From assembly GCA_033065855.1 (NCBI GenBank), contig JAVXUO010003001.1, positions 682,001-746,000 on the forward strand: DNA of 64,000 nt, written 5' to 3'. The notes under the pieces are model-generated. The model was not told the origin of the DNA. It was given only the letters and a program-made list of their open reading frames with translations, and ran no database searches. Made by a program: the position numbers and the translations under genes. Source of the stretch: Escallonia rubra. Taxonomy: Eukaryota > Streptophyta > Magnoliopsida > Escalloniales > Escalloniaceae. Below are positions 24,231-35,113 of this stretch, one piece after another; positions within the stretch are counted from its first letter, which is position 1; each line of letters starts with the position of its first letter.

Positions 24231-25346
24231 TCACTTGGAAGTACACAAGCTCTTCAAAGGAAGAGCCACGTTCATTATCTTGGGGTCCAACACCACCGAG
24301 CACTGCACCTTCTTGTAGAACTTGGGCTTGACCAGTTTGCCCAACACATAAGCCTTGGCTCGAACCGTGAAGTTCAATGTCAACGGCACTGGCGCAGTCA
24401 ACTTCCCATTCATGCTGCTCAAATCCGCACTACCCCCATACAATGGAATGTAACTTCCTTTTAACGGCACTGTAATCGCCCTCTGACTCTTTCTTGATTG
24501 ATAGTAGTTATTAATCTGCAAAATCCATTCAGACAAATGATCAAACGCAGAGCATCACGACGTTATGAGTGTAAAGAATGGTGGGTTTTAGCGTTGCTTA
24601 CGCTTCCAGATGCGAGGGTCAGTTTACTGTAAGAGAGATCAAGAGGCGTTGATTTCACATGGATGCCAAAAAATGTACCAGTATTACGAAAAATAAGCTT
24701 TACTGTTGCGTTCATCGACACCATATCGGTGGCAACTCCAGATCCATCCATTCCAGCTTGTATGTCAAACTGATTAAAGGATATGCTCTGCATATGATTT
24801 AACCAACACCCGTTACATGATAAGTATTAACTGCAATTCTGACAAACGGGGCATTGGGAGGTGGGTTAGCTGAAAACGACGTACCCTCATTGTGATAATG
24901 GGTTTTTGAGATTTACTGGCGCCCCACAGAATCAGGGCAAAGAAAGAGAAAAGCAATGCGAAGGCAATAACGAATGCAAGGACATAACAGCGGCGAGGTA
25001 GCCCCCTGCGGGACCCATCTTCGTCGAGGAGCCCCTCTTCCTCAATCGCATCGAAGTCCTTGTCCCCCTTCTGGTGATGGTGGTGCCTGCCACCGGATCC
25101 GTCGGCGATCTTTCTCGAACCGGGTTTGAGCGAACCGGAGAACCGGGTCGAGGAGGAGTGGCGCGAGTGGTGGCCGGGCGAGCCCATGGGGCTGAGGACC
25201 GGGGTGGAGTGGAAGGAGTTGGTGGTCTTCTCGCCATCGTGCGAGTCACGTGACGGGCTCTGCACGTAGTAGACCGGCCGGCGGGGCGACCGGGTCGGCG
25301 AGGATGCCGTGAGGCTTGTCACCTCTGAATCTGTGTTGTGGTGCAT
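24231..25346 (-). CDS. Companion of cellulose synthase (CC)-like LEA_2 membrane protein
   Basis: Three exons, 25346-24885, 24787-24602 and 24515-24231, all in phase 0 with GT-AG borders, encode 310 residues. Arabidopsis CC1/CC2 bind cellulose synthase complexes and microtubules and keep cellulose synthesis going under salt stress; this role is inferred from similarity. The cytosolic N-terminus has the conserved TDSEVTSLTASSPTRSPRRP, YYVQSPSRDSHDGEK, STPVLSPMGSP and RFSGSLKPGSRK blocks (residues 5-79), corresponding to the microtubule-binding part of CC1. A single membrane helix lies at 120-143. An apoplastic LEA_2 domain follows (about 149-305), with IQAGMDGSGVATDMVSMNAT, RNTGTFFGIHV and YVLGKLVKPKFYKKVQC. 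The proline-rich insert I recall in the Arabidopsis CC1 apoplastic part is absent. The start is the ATG at 25346 (MHHNTDSEVT), because the upstream TTG of the open frame is not a normal start. Confidence 0.9.
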
Positions 25347-26847
25347 TGCCAAACCGGGTTCTTTTGATGTCTAGAGCCGGTTCAGGGAGGTATGGGGAAG
25401 AGAGAAGGGAATGGATCTCTTGTTGCTGAATTTGATTGTGTATTGAAGTTTGGGGAACTTTGAGCAGCACGTTGTGGGGGGTCTTTGTTAATTGTTGTTT
25501 TCCGGCTCTTCTGCTTGAAGGTGTTGAATTGATTAATGGGCAAATTGCAAGTTGTTTATGGTTTTGTGTCTGTTTAATTGTCAACTACAACTTTGCTTTG
25601 TTTGTGTATTCACACTGGGCTAACAGAAGGCTGCAAAAACCCATGGGAAAACTTGCTATAGTTCATACGGTTAGATAAGTGGGAATTTTCGTAAACCTGA
25701 ACATCTTGAGTTTGATATTACTAGAAATATTCACCGCTAACATTTAACGTTACAAATATGTAAGGCGAGACGCTAACCGTTGGGGTTTTTTTCACACTTA
25801 TGTGGGGTCGCCAATGTGTTCAACCATGTTGATTTGATTTGAGTTTCATGAGGTATAGAATGGGACTTGTGAAAAATACCTCATGATGGACTTAATTCTC
25901 TTTTTACCATATGATGTTGGGACTTGTGAAAAATAGTCTTTGCCATGATAGGGTAAGTTAATTGGGCCTTATGCCCATTGCTTGGATCGAACTTAACACG
26001 GATGGTGTCAATTCTGGATGTGCTTTGCTTCTTGGGCCTGCAAGTTGACACTTGCTAATTCTCGGTCTTTAGAACAAATCTCAAGATCTTCTTTTAACAA
26101 AAAGTTTCTACTTAATTCGTTGCCTTCATGTATAAAGCCAATAAAAGAGAAAAAAAAAAAAAAGGGCACATTCGGATGAGATGCAAATCAATGAGTTTAT
26201 TGATTTAACCTGCAGGAGCACCACCTGTAACACTCACTCAGCTGGATGTACAACAACAAAAGCCTGTTGAGGAGTTCATGCCACATTGGGTTCAGTTCTA
26301 ATTCTGCAACATGCAGTTGAAACATTTGGCCAGACTGCTGAAGTGGAGGTTGACCATGACATTCCGCAGATAGTGAAGAGAACTTATGGAAGCTTTTGAT
26401 GTTTTGCCGGATAAGATTTACCTTGGTTCTAAGCCTCCTTAGGTTGCAACTAGATAAAATGTAGGTAAGCATCTTCAACAAACACCATGTATACGAAATG
26501 AGACACCCAAGAAAAGCCTTCGTCAAAATTGCCCAAAAAGCTCCTCTCTTTTGTCTCCGTACCCCCCTCCCCCAGCCCACCCCAACCACTGAACATAGAT
26601 TTAGTGAGCCCCAAGAAATGGGGGAAGTGATTAAGCCCCCATGTGAAACATTTCCAATGTTGTAGGTTTCAATCGTGATTCATACTTGCCAGTAAACCAA
26701 CTCTCAAGCATACATAAAATAAGAAACATAAACTTAGTGGACGTTTGGTAAACAAATTGGATGCCTAAAACAACCACAGTAATCCAGTCTCCCAACTAAT
26801 AGCAATCTAATAACGTAAGCTTACTTATCTGAGAGTCTTCAGGCATC
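25347..26847. other. Intergenic region between two minus-strand genes
   Basis: The left part would hold the promoter and leader of the CC-like gene, and the right part the 3' untranslated region of the subtilase. A minus-strand frame at 26197-26589 begins with GTG and has no family resemblance. A poly(A) run lies at about 26150-26165. No gene is called. Confidence 0.55.
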
Positions 26848-29160
26848 TCATGTCAGAGGTTTCGAGCTGATTTTGGTAGCTACGATAGGACTTCGCACCA
26901 CGTGTTTACCATCAGAATCTGTCCAACTGAGAGAACCATGGACTACTAATTCCTTCATCGAGCTTGGTCCTTTTAATGTAAGCTTGTAGCTTCTGCTCTC
27001 GTACTTCTCCTTGAACACTATTCTCTCTGGCTCGACCTCCACTTCAAATCCACTCATAGGAGCTAGATTAACAGTATAACTTGACGCTCCACGGCCCACA
27101 TTAGTCACAGTTCTTTGAAACTCTTTCACGACTGTATCTGAAGATGTATCACTGGCATTAAAAAATGCAATAAAAGATGGATAGTTAAGATTCACAGTTG
27201 CGTTTGAACAGTTATAACTTGTATATGATCTTCTAATCATCTGAATTTGCTTCTTCGTGTACTTCAATTCACAGAGGAGCCCTACATAGTCTTCTACAGT
27301 TGCATCATAAATGAGTCCAGGGTCAAGTGCCTTGTTGGGATCGACATGACCAGCTCCCATGGCTAGAGGACTTGCTGGTATGTTATCATCTCCATAATCT
27401 TTGATAGGTTCAAAAACATTATCTACTGGACTAGCCGTGGTCATCATGGCAGAGCGAATGGCTGCAGGACTCCATTCTGGATGTGCACCTCTTAAAAGAG
27501 CTGCAACTCCAGCTACATGAGGACAAGCCATGGACGTTCCTGAAATGATATTGAATTTGCTAGATGAATCCTTGGATTCATCAGTTGATACTGACTTAAT
27601 TTGAGGCCATGATGCTAATACCATTGAGCCAGGAGCCATAAGATCAGGCTTCAGGATGCTAGGACAGCTTGGAGATGGCCCTCTAGAACTATAACTAGCT
27701 ACTCTTGGTGCTGGCTTTGTACCAACCACTGTCTGCTCAAATTCCATGCTTGCCCTTGGCTCAGAACTCCCCTTGATGTAGTTGAGAATAACTCGACTCT
27801 CCTTCGGGCTTACAAAAACAGCTGGAAATGCACTTTTAACGAAAAATTGCACAGAAGAGCTATTGGATATAAAGATACCCCCAGCTACTCTTACAGAGGC
27901 AGCATCATTAACCTGAATCGCTAAAGAGTCGGATTTATCTTCACACACAATAATGTGGTTCCTCACTTGCTGCTGCCGCCCCTGTAGATCATCACATTCA
28001 CCCATGAAAACAAGGGAGACCTGGCTAAGAGATGCATTACCATGATACAGAGATGTCCCAAGGACTGAAAGTCCATTTCCAAATGTTAACTTCCCGCTGA
28101 AATCGCGGTCTACTGTGCCAGCAGCGACATTTAGCAGCCATGGTATCCCATTGTGCAATGTCTTATACCAAGGCCCAGCATTTCCAGCTGAAGATGCAAC
28201 AAATATACCCTTCTCCATGGCTGCAAATGCGGCAATTGCTACCGGATCTTCATACAAGGGAATTCCATCTAAGCCAATCGATAAGGACAGGACATCGACT
28301 CCATCATCAATTGCTTGATCGATAGCAGCTAAAACATCTGATGCATACCCACCACTATCCCAGACAACCTTGTACACAGCCACGTGTGCCATTGGTGCCA
28401 TTCCTCTCGCGGTCCCTGGGGCATACCCGAAAAAAGATGCTCCGTCCACGTAATTTCCAGCTGCCGTTGATGAAGTGTGAGTTCCATGTCCATCTGTATC
28501 GCGAGCTGAATTCATCAAAATGGTTGTATTCGGCTTATTACTAAGCAAACCCTTGTTGTAAAACCGCGCTCCAATGAGCTTTTTGTTGCATGAGGAAGAA
28601 CTAAATTCACTTCCCTCGGTGCATTTGCCTTTCCATCTAGCTGGAATTTCCATCATTCCATTGTCACTGAAGCTCGTGCTCTCCGGCCATATTCCGGTGT
28701 CGACCAGCCCAATTATGACATCTCTACCATAATTTGAAGCTGGCCATGCACCAGAAACCGTATTTAGGCCTATAAATTGGGACGTGTGGGTTGTGTGCAT
28801 CGTAACTGGCAAATCTCTCGTATGAGATACATAACCAGGGAGGTCTTGGAGGGTATCCAGCTCGAACGGGTAGAAACTTGCACAAAAACCATGGAGTACA
28901 TTGTTATATGTATAGATATGGCTAGAGGTGGTCTTCGCGTGCATTACTGATGAAAGGGCAGCAGAGTACCAACTGTGGTGACTGGTAAAAACCATAGGCA
29001 TGGCAGATGAGTTCATGTGAATGATGTACGTAGCTGGTAGAATCGTTGGTGAAGCGGTAAGGGGTAAGGAGAAGATTAAGAGGCTCAGCATCAGTATAGG
29101 TAAAGCAGCCATGATGAACACCGAACAGGGAGTATGTTGGTGCAATCTACTTGTAAACAT
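26848..29160 (-). CDS. Subtilisin-like serine protease, SBT1 group
   Basis: This intronless gene encodes a secreted plant subtilase of 770 residues, a typical length. Counted from the ATG at 29160, the features in order are: a hydrophobic signal peptide (about 17-37); an I9 inhibitor prodomain (ATYIIHMNS to about 120); a probable mature start at TTHTSQFIGL; and catalytic Asp154 (VDTGIWPES), His225 (DGHGTHTSS), oxyanion Asn327 (SAGNAGP) and Ser543 (SGTSMACPHVAG). A protease-associated domain is inserted between His and Ser, and a C-terminal Fn3-like domain ends in the RSPIV motif. All catalytic residues are intact, so the enzyme should be active in the wall or apoplast. A second ATG at 29112 (MAALPILMLS) would place the signal peptide at the very N-terminus and may be the real start. 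The open frame extends to a GTG at 29175, which I reject. Sequence and location suggest SBT1.9 (At5g67090 as I recall it). Confidence 0.92.
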   Translation of the reverse strand: MFTSRLHQHTPCSVFIMAALPILMLSLLIFSLPLTASPTILPATYIIHMNSSAMPMVFTSHHSWYSAALSSVMHAKTTSSHIYTYNNVLHGFCASFYPFELDTLQDLPGYVSHTRDLPVTMHTTHTSQFIGLNTVSGAWPASNYGRDVIIGLVDTGIWPESTSFSDNGMMEIPARWKGKCTEGSEFSSSSCNKKLIGARFYNKGLLSNKPNTTILMNSARDTDGHGTHTSSTAAGNYVDGASFFGYAPGTARGMAPMAHVAVYKVVWDSGGYASDVLAAIDQAIDDGVDVLSLSIGLDGIPLYEDPVAIAAFAAMEKGIFVASSAGNAGPWYKTLHNGIPWLLNVAAGTVDRDFSGKLTFGNGLSVLGTSLYHGNASLSQVSLVFMGECDDLQGRQQQVRNHIIVCEDKSDSLAIQVNDAASVRVAGGIFISNSSSVQFFVKSAFPAVFVSPKESRVILNYIKGSSEPRASMEFEQTVVGTKPAPRVASYSSRGPSPSCPSILKPDLMAPGSMVLASWPQIKSVSTDESKDSSSKFNIISGTSMACPHVAGVAALLRGAHPEWSPAAIRSAMMTTASPVDNVFEPIKDYGDDNIPASPLAMGAGHVDPNKALDPGLIYDATVEDYVGLLCELKYTKKQIQMIRRSYTSYNCSNATVNLNYPSFIAFFNASDTSSDTVVKEFQRTVTNVGRGASSYTVNLAPMSGFEVEVEPERIVFKEKYESRSYKLTLKGPSSMKELVVHGSLSWTDSDGKHVVRSPIVATKISSKPLT

Positions 29161-29726
29161 TTTGTCAAGAGACACTAGTTTTCAGTGAACTATTCTTCCA
29201 TAGTAATTGAGCCACCGCCAATGTATCACCTTGATAAACTATAAAAACCCAATTATGAAAGAAACCGTGACTGAAAACAATTGTTGGAATTTGGAGTAAA
29301 TTGTGGATGTTGTCCTCATTAGAACTTTGCTACTAAAAGCTAGAAGATTGTAATTATTATTCTGGGAATAGGTCGAGGATCATTTGGATTGATGCTAACC
29401 TGGCATCATTCCCAATTTATTCACGGATACTCAGTTTTGTCTACTGGTGAGTTGACACAGCATCACAAGCTCTATTTCACGAAGTAGTCCAACGGTGAGC
29501 TCGATAGTGAAAGAGGAAGAAAGAAGAATTTTGATCTGCACTAAGCCTAATCTTCAGCTGTCAAAGCGTTCTCTGAACTTTTTATGCTGCGGCACAGCAT
29601 AAGATGTTTAGCGGCTCCGTTAATAGCACCCACCACCACATTGCAACACAACCACCACAAGTCCACCGTCATCATATCCACAACCACAACCACCACCATC
29701 GCCCCGCCATACTGTCACAGCCCTCC
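29161..29726. other. Subtilase promoter region and CAC-rich DNA
   Basis: This stretch holds the upstream region of the minus-strand subtilase gene. On that strand a very short upstream frame (ATG-GAA-GAA-TAG, near 29200) precedes the start. From about 29630 the plus strand is rich in CAC/ACC triplets, and the same composition resumes at 31010, beyond the transposon inserted at 29727. Confidence 0.5.
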
Positions 29727-31007
29727 TAGAGGTGTCAATGGGCCGGGCTTGGGCTGGCCCAGCCTGATCCCGTCGGGCCTGAGGAGAAACACAGGCCGAG
29801 CCGGGCTTAGGGTCGCGGGGAACCTGGTCGGGCCACCTTGAGGATATCAGGGCCCGGTCTAAGTCCAAGCCCTAGGCCCTAACAGGGATCGACCCAAAGC
29901 CCGGCCCGAGCCTAAATAAAAAATTTATTTTTATTCATTTTTTGTTTTGCGGAAAAATTAAGGCTCTCACAAATATCGTTCCAGACGGTGTTCTGCGTTT
30001 TGGCAATGAAGGCCTCAGGAAGGAAGAGAATTCAGGCGAAGAAGGCAGAAATTCGTTCGGCTTTGTAGTTGCGTAGAAATTCATAGACGATGGGTTATCA
30101 CTTATCATCATATAGAGATTGTTGTGGTTGAGAATCAGCCTCGAATAAGTTTTGTAACAAGGTTGAAGGAACGCCATATGAGGCTGAGCTCATGGGAAAG
30201 CTTGTACTTAGCCCTTGACACGTTGCTGTACATTCAGCAGTGGTTGTTATGGAGTTCAAAGAAAAATCTTGATCAGCTGGTTTTAACGCGCTGATGGAGG
30301 AATCTTGGGCACCATTAGAGAAATTTAAGCTTGAATTCAGGCTTTCTAGTAGCATGGAATGATTATGGTGATAATTGCTCTCAGCTCTTCCACCACCACT
30401 GCTGCAAAATGACAAGAAGAAAAAGAGAAACTTTATTGATCAAATTCGAGTCCCCTTTTTTCATATGATTACAAAGAAGTAAATCTCGAGCACCCAACTT
30501 TTTTCATCAAAAAGTCTACTGGGATATAGTAGTTCTCAACAATAATGAACACCAGAATGAAGAAAAACAAATCCTCATGTTGTACTCATCTATATCTGCT
30601 ACATAAGATATAGGACTTTTCTTGGACATGAAAAGAAACACAAAATTATGCTTATAAAGGACTCTTAATTGGGACATGTAGAAAAAAAGAATTAGAACAG
30701 AAAATCATGCTTACTCTTTTTTCCCTCCAACTTGGAGGGGAAAAAAATTGAATTTTCTGGTCGGGCCCGAGCTAGGCCAGGTCTGGATTTTTGGACCGAG
30801 CCATTTTTTTGGGCTTGGATTGTGCCTAACCCGGGCTTTTTTAGGGCTGGGTCGGGTCGTGCTCTTCTCCCCCCTGATTCTTCGGCCTGACCCTTGGCCC
30901 AATGGACCAGGGTTGTCACTGTTCATGTTTAGGGCCGGGCTGGCCCAAACTGTTTTAGGGCTGGGTGGGGCTGGCTCGTTGGCGGCTTAACCCTTTTGAC
31001 ATCTCTA
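29727..31007. mobile_element. Pack-type hAT-like element carrying a bHLH exon
   Basis: The ends are TAGAGGTGTCAA (29727) and, inverted from 31007, TAGAGATGTCAA, 11 of 12 identical and typical of plant hAT elements. Both subterminal regions (29739-29920 and 30746-30990) are dense in GGGCCGGGC, GGGCTGGCC and related GC-rich repeats, unlike the AT-rich neighbourhood. The 1.28-kb interior carries a minus-strand bHLH gene fragment instead of a transposase. Both flanks are CAC-rich. An 8-bp target duplication is not clean: CACAGCCC on the left resembles CATAGCCA on the right but is offset by three bases. Confidence 0.7.
29960..30401 (-). pseudogene. bHLH112/bHLH123-like exon fragment captured in a transposon
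   Basis: Starting just after an intact splice acceptor (TTTTGCAG, exon from 30401), the minus strand encodes a region found upstream of the bHLH domain in bHLH112/123-type transcription factors. The diagnostic piece is CQGLSTSFPMSSASYGVPST followed by LLQNLFEADSQPQQSLY. A frameshift near 30100 moves the homologous reading to a second frame, with FYATTKPNEFLPSSPEFSSF and LRPSLPKR. No DNA-binding domain is present and the first frame stops at TGA (30098). It is a broken fragment inside the hAT-like element, not a gene. Confidence 0.75.
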
Positions 31008-32163
31008 CATAGCCATCACACCCACAACCACCACCACACTCAGAACGCCACCGTCCCAGCACCACTCACCACGCCATTGCCCTACCACTCAAATGCTGCA
31101 AAATCTCGAAGCATAAGGTTGTAATTGGTTTTGGTCATAGATGAATAGTATTCCCTCCTACTTTTTTTTAATGGCATCCTCGCTTGATGCCTCCAGTTCC
31201 ACAGGTGCAAGCCTACTCGCCTCCTATCTCATTGCCAATTGCTTTTAGATTTCACGATGTGAGCTTTTAATTTCAAAACTTTTGATGCTGATCAATTAAG
31301 AGTCTCCTTGTCGTCGTTCAAGCCAATTGCAAAAGACCACACGATTTTAATAAACTGTGGTACGAGGCTTCTTGCAACCATTTAGGAGTAGGTGCACTGT
31401 ACACATTAGTCCCATGCAGTTCCAACTAATGATTAGGTGTACCATTTAGGATTAGGACTAGAATTAAGATTAGGTGCACTATACACTAGCATTTTAGGGA
31501 GCCATTAGGCTCAGTTTGGCTATGCTTTATGTTATAATGACTACCCTGCTACCATGATAAAAGTAATTATGTCATAAGCAACTCCCAACGCGTTTATGCT
31601 CAAATGTACAAGCACTTTTTGTTCGCAAAAAGCAAACTCACATATGAGAAAGTGTTAAAACAACTCGCAAATAGGTTCGGATGTGTTTAATAACTCAATT
31701 AAGCATTTAAAACTTTCAATGATTCTTCAATAAAGCGCGTTCGATAACCTTTTACCTTATAACACTTAAAAATTTATTCCTGTCAAATTTTGAGTCGTGG
31801 TGATCTTACTTAATACTTATAACTTAATTTTAAGTGAGGCAGATGGTCAAAAATTACTGAACAAAGTTTTACGTAAAAGAACAATAACCACATGTGCTAC
31901 CATAATTGAACAGCAACACCATTTCCATCGCATTAGAGCGACCATCACAACCACTGTGTTCCTTTTATTACCATAACTACAATTACCACGGCCTACCCGC
32001 CGCCACTACTACTACCATTGCCACCGTCAACACCATAACCACCATGAGGACGTCGTCATTTCACTATACCATCGCCACAGCCACCTCCTCCTCGTCTGCC
32101 AACTCCGTCTCGACATCAACCACATTATAGCAGCCATCATGCCTATGCCTATCACCACCATAA
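31008..32163. other. Intergenic CAC-rich DNA
   Basis: Low-complexity CAC/ACC/CAT triplets occur at about 31010-31080 and 31906-32160. A short frame at 31906-32130 is made only of such triplets (runs of T, S and H) and is not called. No gene is seen. Confidence 0.6.
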
Positions 32164-33020
32164 TGTTGGAAAAAATAAGGTAGTATGGAGAAACTGGATT
32201 GAAAATGCCTGAGTCGAATGCGTTGCACTCTTACCTTAAGACAATATTTACTTCCTTATAATCTGCTTAGGGTAGCAGCAAATCTGCCTCCTAAGATAAA
32301 ACAGGTAAAACTCTGTTGATCACAGAAGATTGCAATCAACAGACATAAATTTGAGAGAGAGCAAGAGAGAAATTCGAAGTACGGAAATAATCTGACCATC
32401 AGCCCTATTTATAGACACCAAAGGGTGCCTAGAACAGGTGCAAACAGTTGTGGCAGTTAAGTGACTCTGCAGATGTCACTTAACAGTCACAATCTGTAGA
32501 CACAATGAACAGCTGTAATATTTGAACTAAAATGCACCTTAAACAGGTGCCATTTCGAATTTAAACAGATCTGAAATCTGTTTAATTTTGCCAACAGTCA
32601 CACTGTTTCAGTCCAAAATTGCAACTCACAGGCTGAATTTGTCGCAAAAAGTTAAGTTGGGCTCGGGGTGAGGGCTCCTAGCGACGATGCGCACGTGCGA
32701 AGTGCGCCTAAAAGCGCCTTTTCGCCCCCACCCCCGGCACGGGCGCGCGCGTGCGATGCACCGCACATGTGCGAGTGCATGACCATGCATTTCTAGAACA
32801 ATATGGTATGTCACATGATCATTTAAATACCCTTAACTTTTCTATTTCCCAAGTCATGTAGGAACCCACTTCATGATTATTTTCAACCTTATTAAATACC
32901 AATATTTGAGAGTTAATATCTCTCAAACCAATCAATCAATTTGATTGATTCTTTTTACAACTTATTCCTTGTAGTACAAACTTTAATAAGGTAAGAATCA
33001 ATATTGAAAAATTCCCAACA
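32164..33020. mobile_element. Solo LTR (TGTTGG...CCAACA)
   Basis: An 857-bp segment begins TGTTGGAAAAAATAAGG and ends GAAAAATTCCCAACA. It is flanked on both sides by the 5-bp duplication CATAA (32159-32163 and 33021-33025). These are the features of one long terminal repeat left after recombination removed the retrotransposon body. It contains a TATA-like CTATTTATAG near 32402, probably the LTR promoter read on the plus strand. No internal domain or second LTR is present. The termini resemble Copia LTRs, but the superfamily is a guess. Confidence 0.88.
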
Positions 33021-34051
33021 CATAATTTTTAACACCATCACCATCACCATCACCGTCACCTTTGCTCCACTACCACCACCACCACCAATACAACTAACAA
33101 AATCGAACCAACAAAAATTTTGTAAAATACACAGATATTTAACTCTGGTAAGATAGATAAATTTGTAAAATGAAACAATTTTCAGGCATGTGCTTTAATT
33201 TACCAAACAAGTTAACTTATTTTTCAGTGGTGAAAATTCAGTTATTTAAAGTTTTTAGTTTTACAAGTCCTGCACTTAAGTTTTCAACACTTAAATTTCA
33301 CTTTTATCAAACCGTGTCTTACTGTTTTGAGAATACCAACTAGCACTTCAAAATTTTACCTTAACCCATAGCATATGCACATGAGTGCTTTTATTTTAGC
33401 TCACACTCGAAGTATATACAATTGAGTTAGAAAAACTTTGTACCAATTTATGGCAGATGACTCGGGTGTTCTTTTCTTTTGCCTTTTGTGGTTTCATTCT
33501 TCTGATCAAACATCTTCTGAAAAGTGACTACCCACTAGAAGCTTTGAATTCAGTTGATTTGGTCTTGGGACCCCCCCCCCCCTTCCTTACTGCGATAGTT
33601 CGTTACGATGTCGATATGCTTGACGTTGCAGTATTATAAATTGCTATTTATTGTGGCCCCTTGACTTTGATGTGAGATTTTTATAATTTTTGCCTCATTC
33701 CCTTGCTATTGTTATTTAGTTTGATCTCAAATAACGATGTGCTTTATTTCATAATTAAAGAAAATCTAGTTCAGAGAAAAAGAGAAGGAAGGAAGAAAGA
33801 AAGAAAGAGTTCGTAATGTTTTGCTCTGATCCTCTCTGTTTTCTTGAGGGTGACAGTCTTGTGCTTATTCCCTTTTCACATTCATTTGGAGGCAAATGAA
33901 AGAGTAAAATCCAAGAAACAACATTTTATTTTATGTTGAAACTTTTGAAAAGATGCTAATAACTTGACTAGTTCAATTTGGAAAAAAAAGTTGGACCAAC
34001 TCTTCCTTCATCTCTCAAACCGTCGAATCAAACATTTGAAAAACGTTGAAG
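33021..34051. other. Intergenic DNA with simple repeats
   Basis: CATCAC and CCA repeats lie at 33030-33090, a poly-C run near 33570-33582, and a GAAG-rich tract near 33780-33810. No gene is seen. Confidence 0.6.
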
Positions 34052-34581
34052 GGAAAATTACATTTTTTGCCCCCGATTCAATCTTGCTCGCGCGCACCAC
34101 CACACATCGGCTTTGGCAACGAATTTAGCCAGAACCACCATGATTGCCAACTACAGCGAAGTCACTACCATCGATCTACCAATTGGTGAGCCACCATTAC
34201 CACCATCGATCTACCAACCTGTAAACCTCGTTTAGGTAATTCACGGTAGTGATACCACGATGGACCTAAGATTGAGGGTGGCCTCGCCGTTCTTGGAGTG
34301 TACGAGCTTGGACCTGGTAGTGGCAATATGATGGAGAGAGTGGCAGTGGGGGAGGATAAAGATGGATTAGAAAAAGGAAAGAGATAAGGAGAATGATGTG
34401 CCATAAAAGCCCAAAAAATTAAGTCATGGCACCATTCCAACAAGTTTTTGTCTCGAAAAATAGCTGGAGGGTTTTAAATGCCGAACTTATGAAACTTTAT
34501 AGTACGATTTAGCGAAAACAAAATTTATGGTGTCAGCTACTATCGCATGTAAACTTAGGGGTGCCTCGTGTAATTTACCAG
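34052..34581. mobile_element. Possible short MULE-like element
   Basis: Complementary ends, GGAAAATTACA on the left and (inverted) CTGGTAAATTACA on the right, bound a 530-bp CAC/GTG-rich segment. The flanks ACGTTGAAG (34043-34051) and ACGTGGAAG (34582-34590) match at 8 of 9 positions, consistent with a Mutator-type 9-bp duplication. The ends are short and divergent, so the call is tentative. Confidence 0.4.
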
Positions 34582-34990
34582 ACGTGGAAGGTTTAGAAAC
34601 TTATTATTGCCTAAAGCAAAAACACTAGAAAAACGTTATTTCAGCAAGAAGTAATTTAGCGTAAGAAGAAAAGACTTTGCAAATGTATCTCACCATTAAA
34701 AAATTGTGAAAAAAATAATATTCTTCTTGCCTAAAAACTTGATTCATTCGGCTGACCAGCCGCTTCCACGAAGATAGAATTACATTAATTTGACTTAGTT
34801 TTGTAACATAATTCTTCTAGAAAGTAGATAAATCACGCCCCACAACTAGTCACATAAGCTCTCATTCGTCGCTGCAGAATCTGAAACGCGGCAAACTTAT
34901 ATGCACCCAACCTAAAAAGTAGAGTCCCAACGACACCGACCGACCCCAAAAGTTACGCACGGAAGTTCTTGTTTATGTCTTCCGGCCGAA

Positions 34991-34998
34991 TATAAATA
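34991..34998 (+). promoter_or_regulatory. TATA box of the PLC-like gene
   Basis: TATAAATA lies about 120 bases upstream of the first ATG (35114), after a sharp change from AT-rich spacer to gene sequence. No other ATG occurs between the expected transcription start and 35114. Confidence 0.6.
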
Positions 34999-35113
34999 CT
35001 CAAAACCCAAGAAACTTCCCAAAAAAAGTATATCTGAGCCCGGAAGAGTGAGAGAGACATCAACAATCTCTCTCCACCAGACACGCACACACATAACTCG
35101 GGAAAAGCCCAAA

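Noticed and set aside
26197..26589. 130-codon minus-strand frame downstream of the subtilase
   Set aside because: It starts with GTG and resembles no known protein. It may be spacer or part of the subtilase transcript.
33030..33090. CATCAC-rich stretch as a coding histidine/threonine tract
   Set aside because: It is a simple repeat with no surrounding frame, continuous with the CAC-rich spacer on the other side of the solo LTR.
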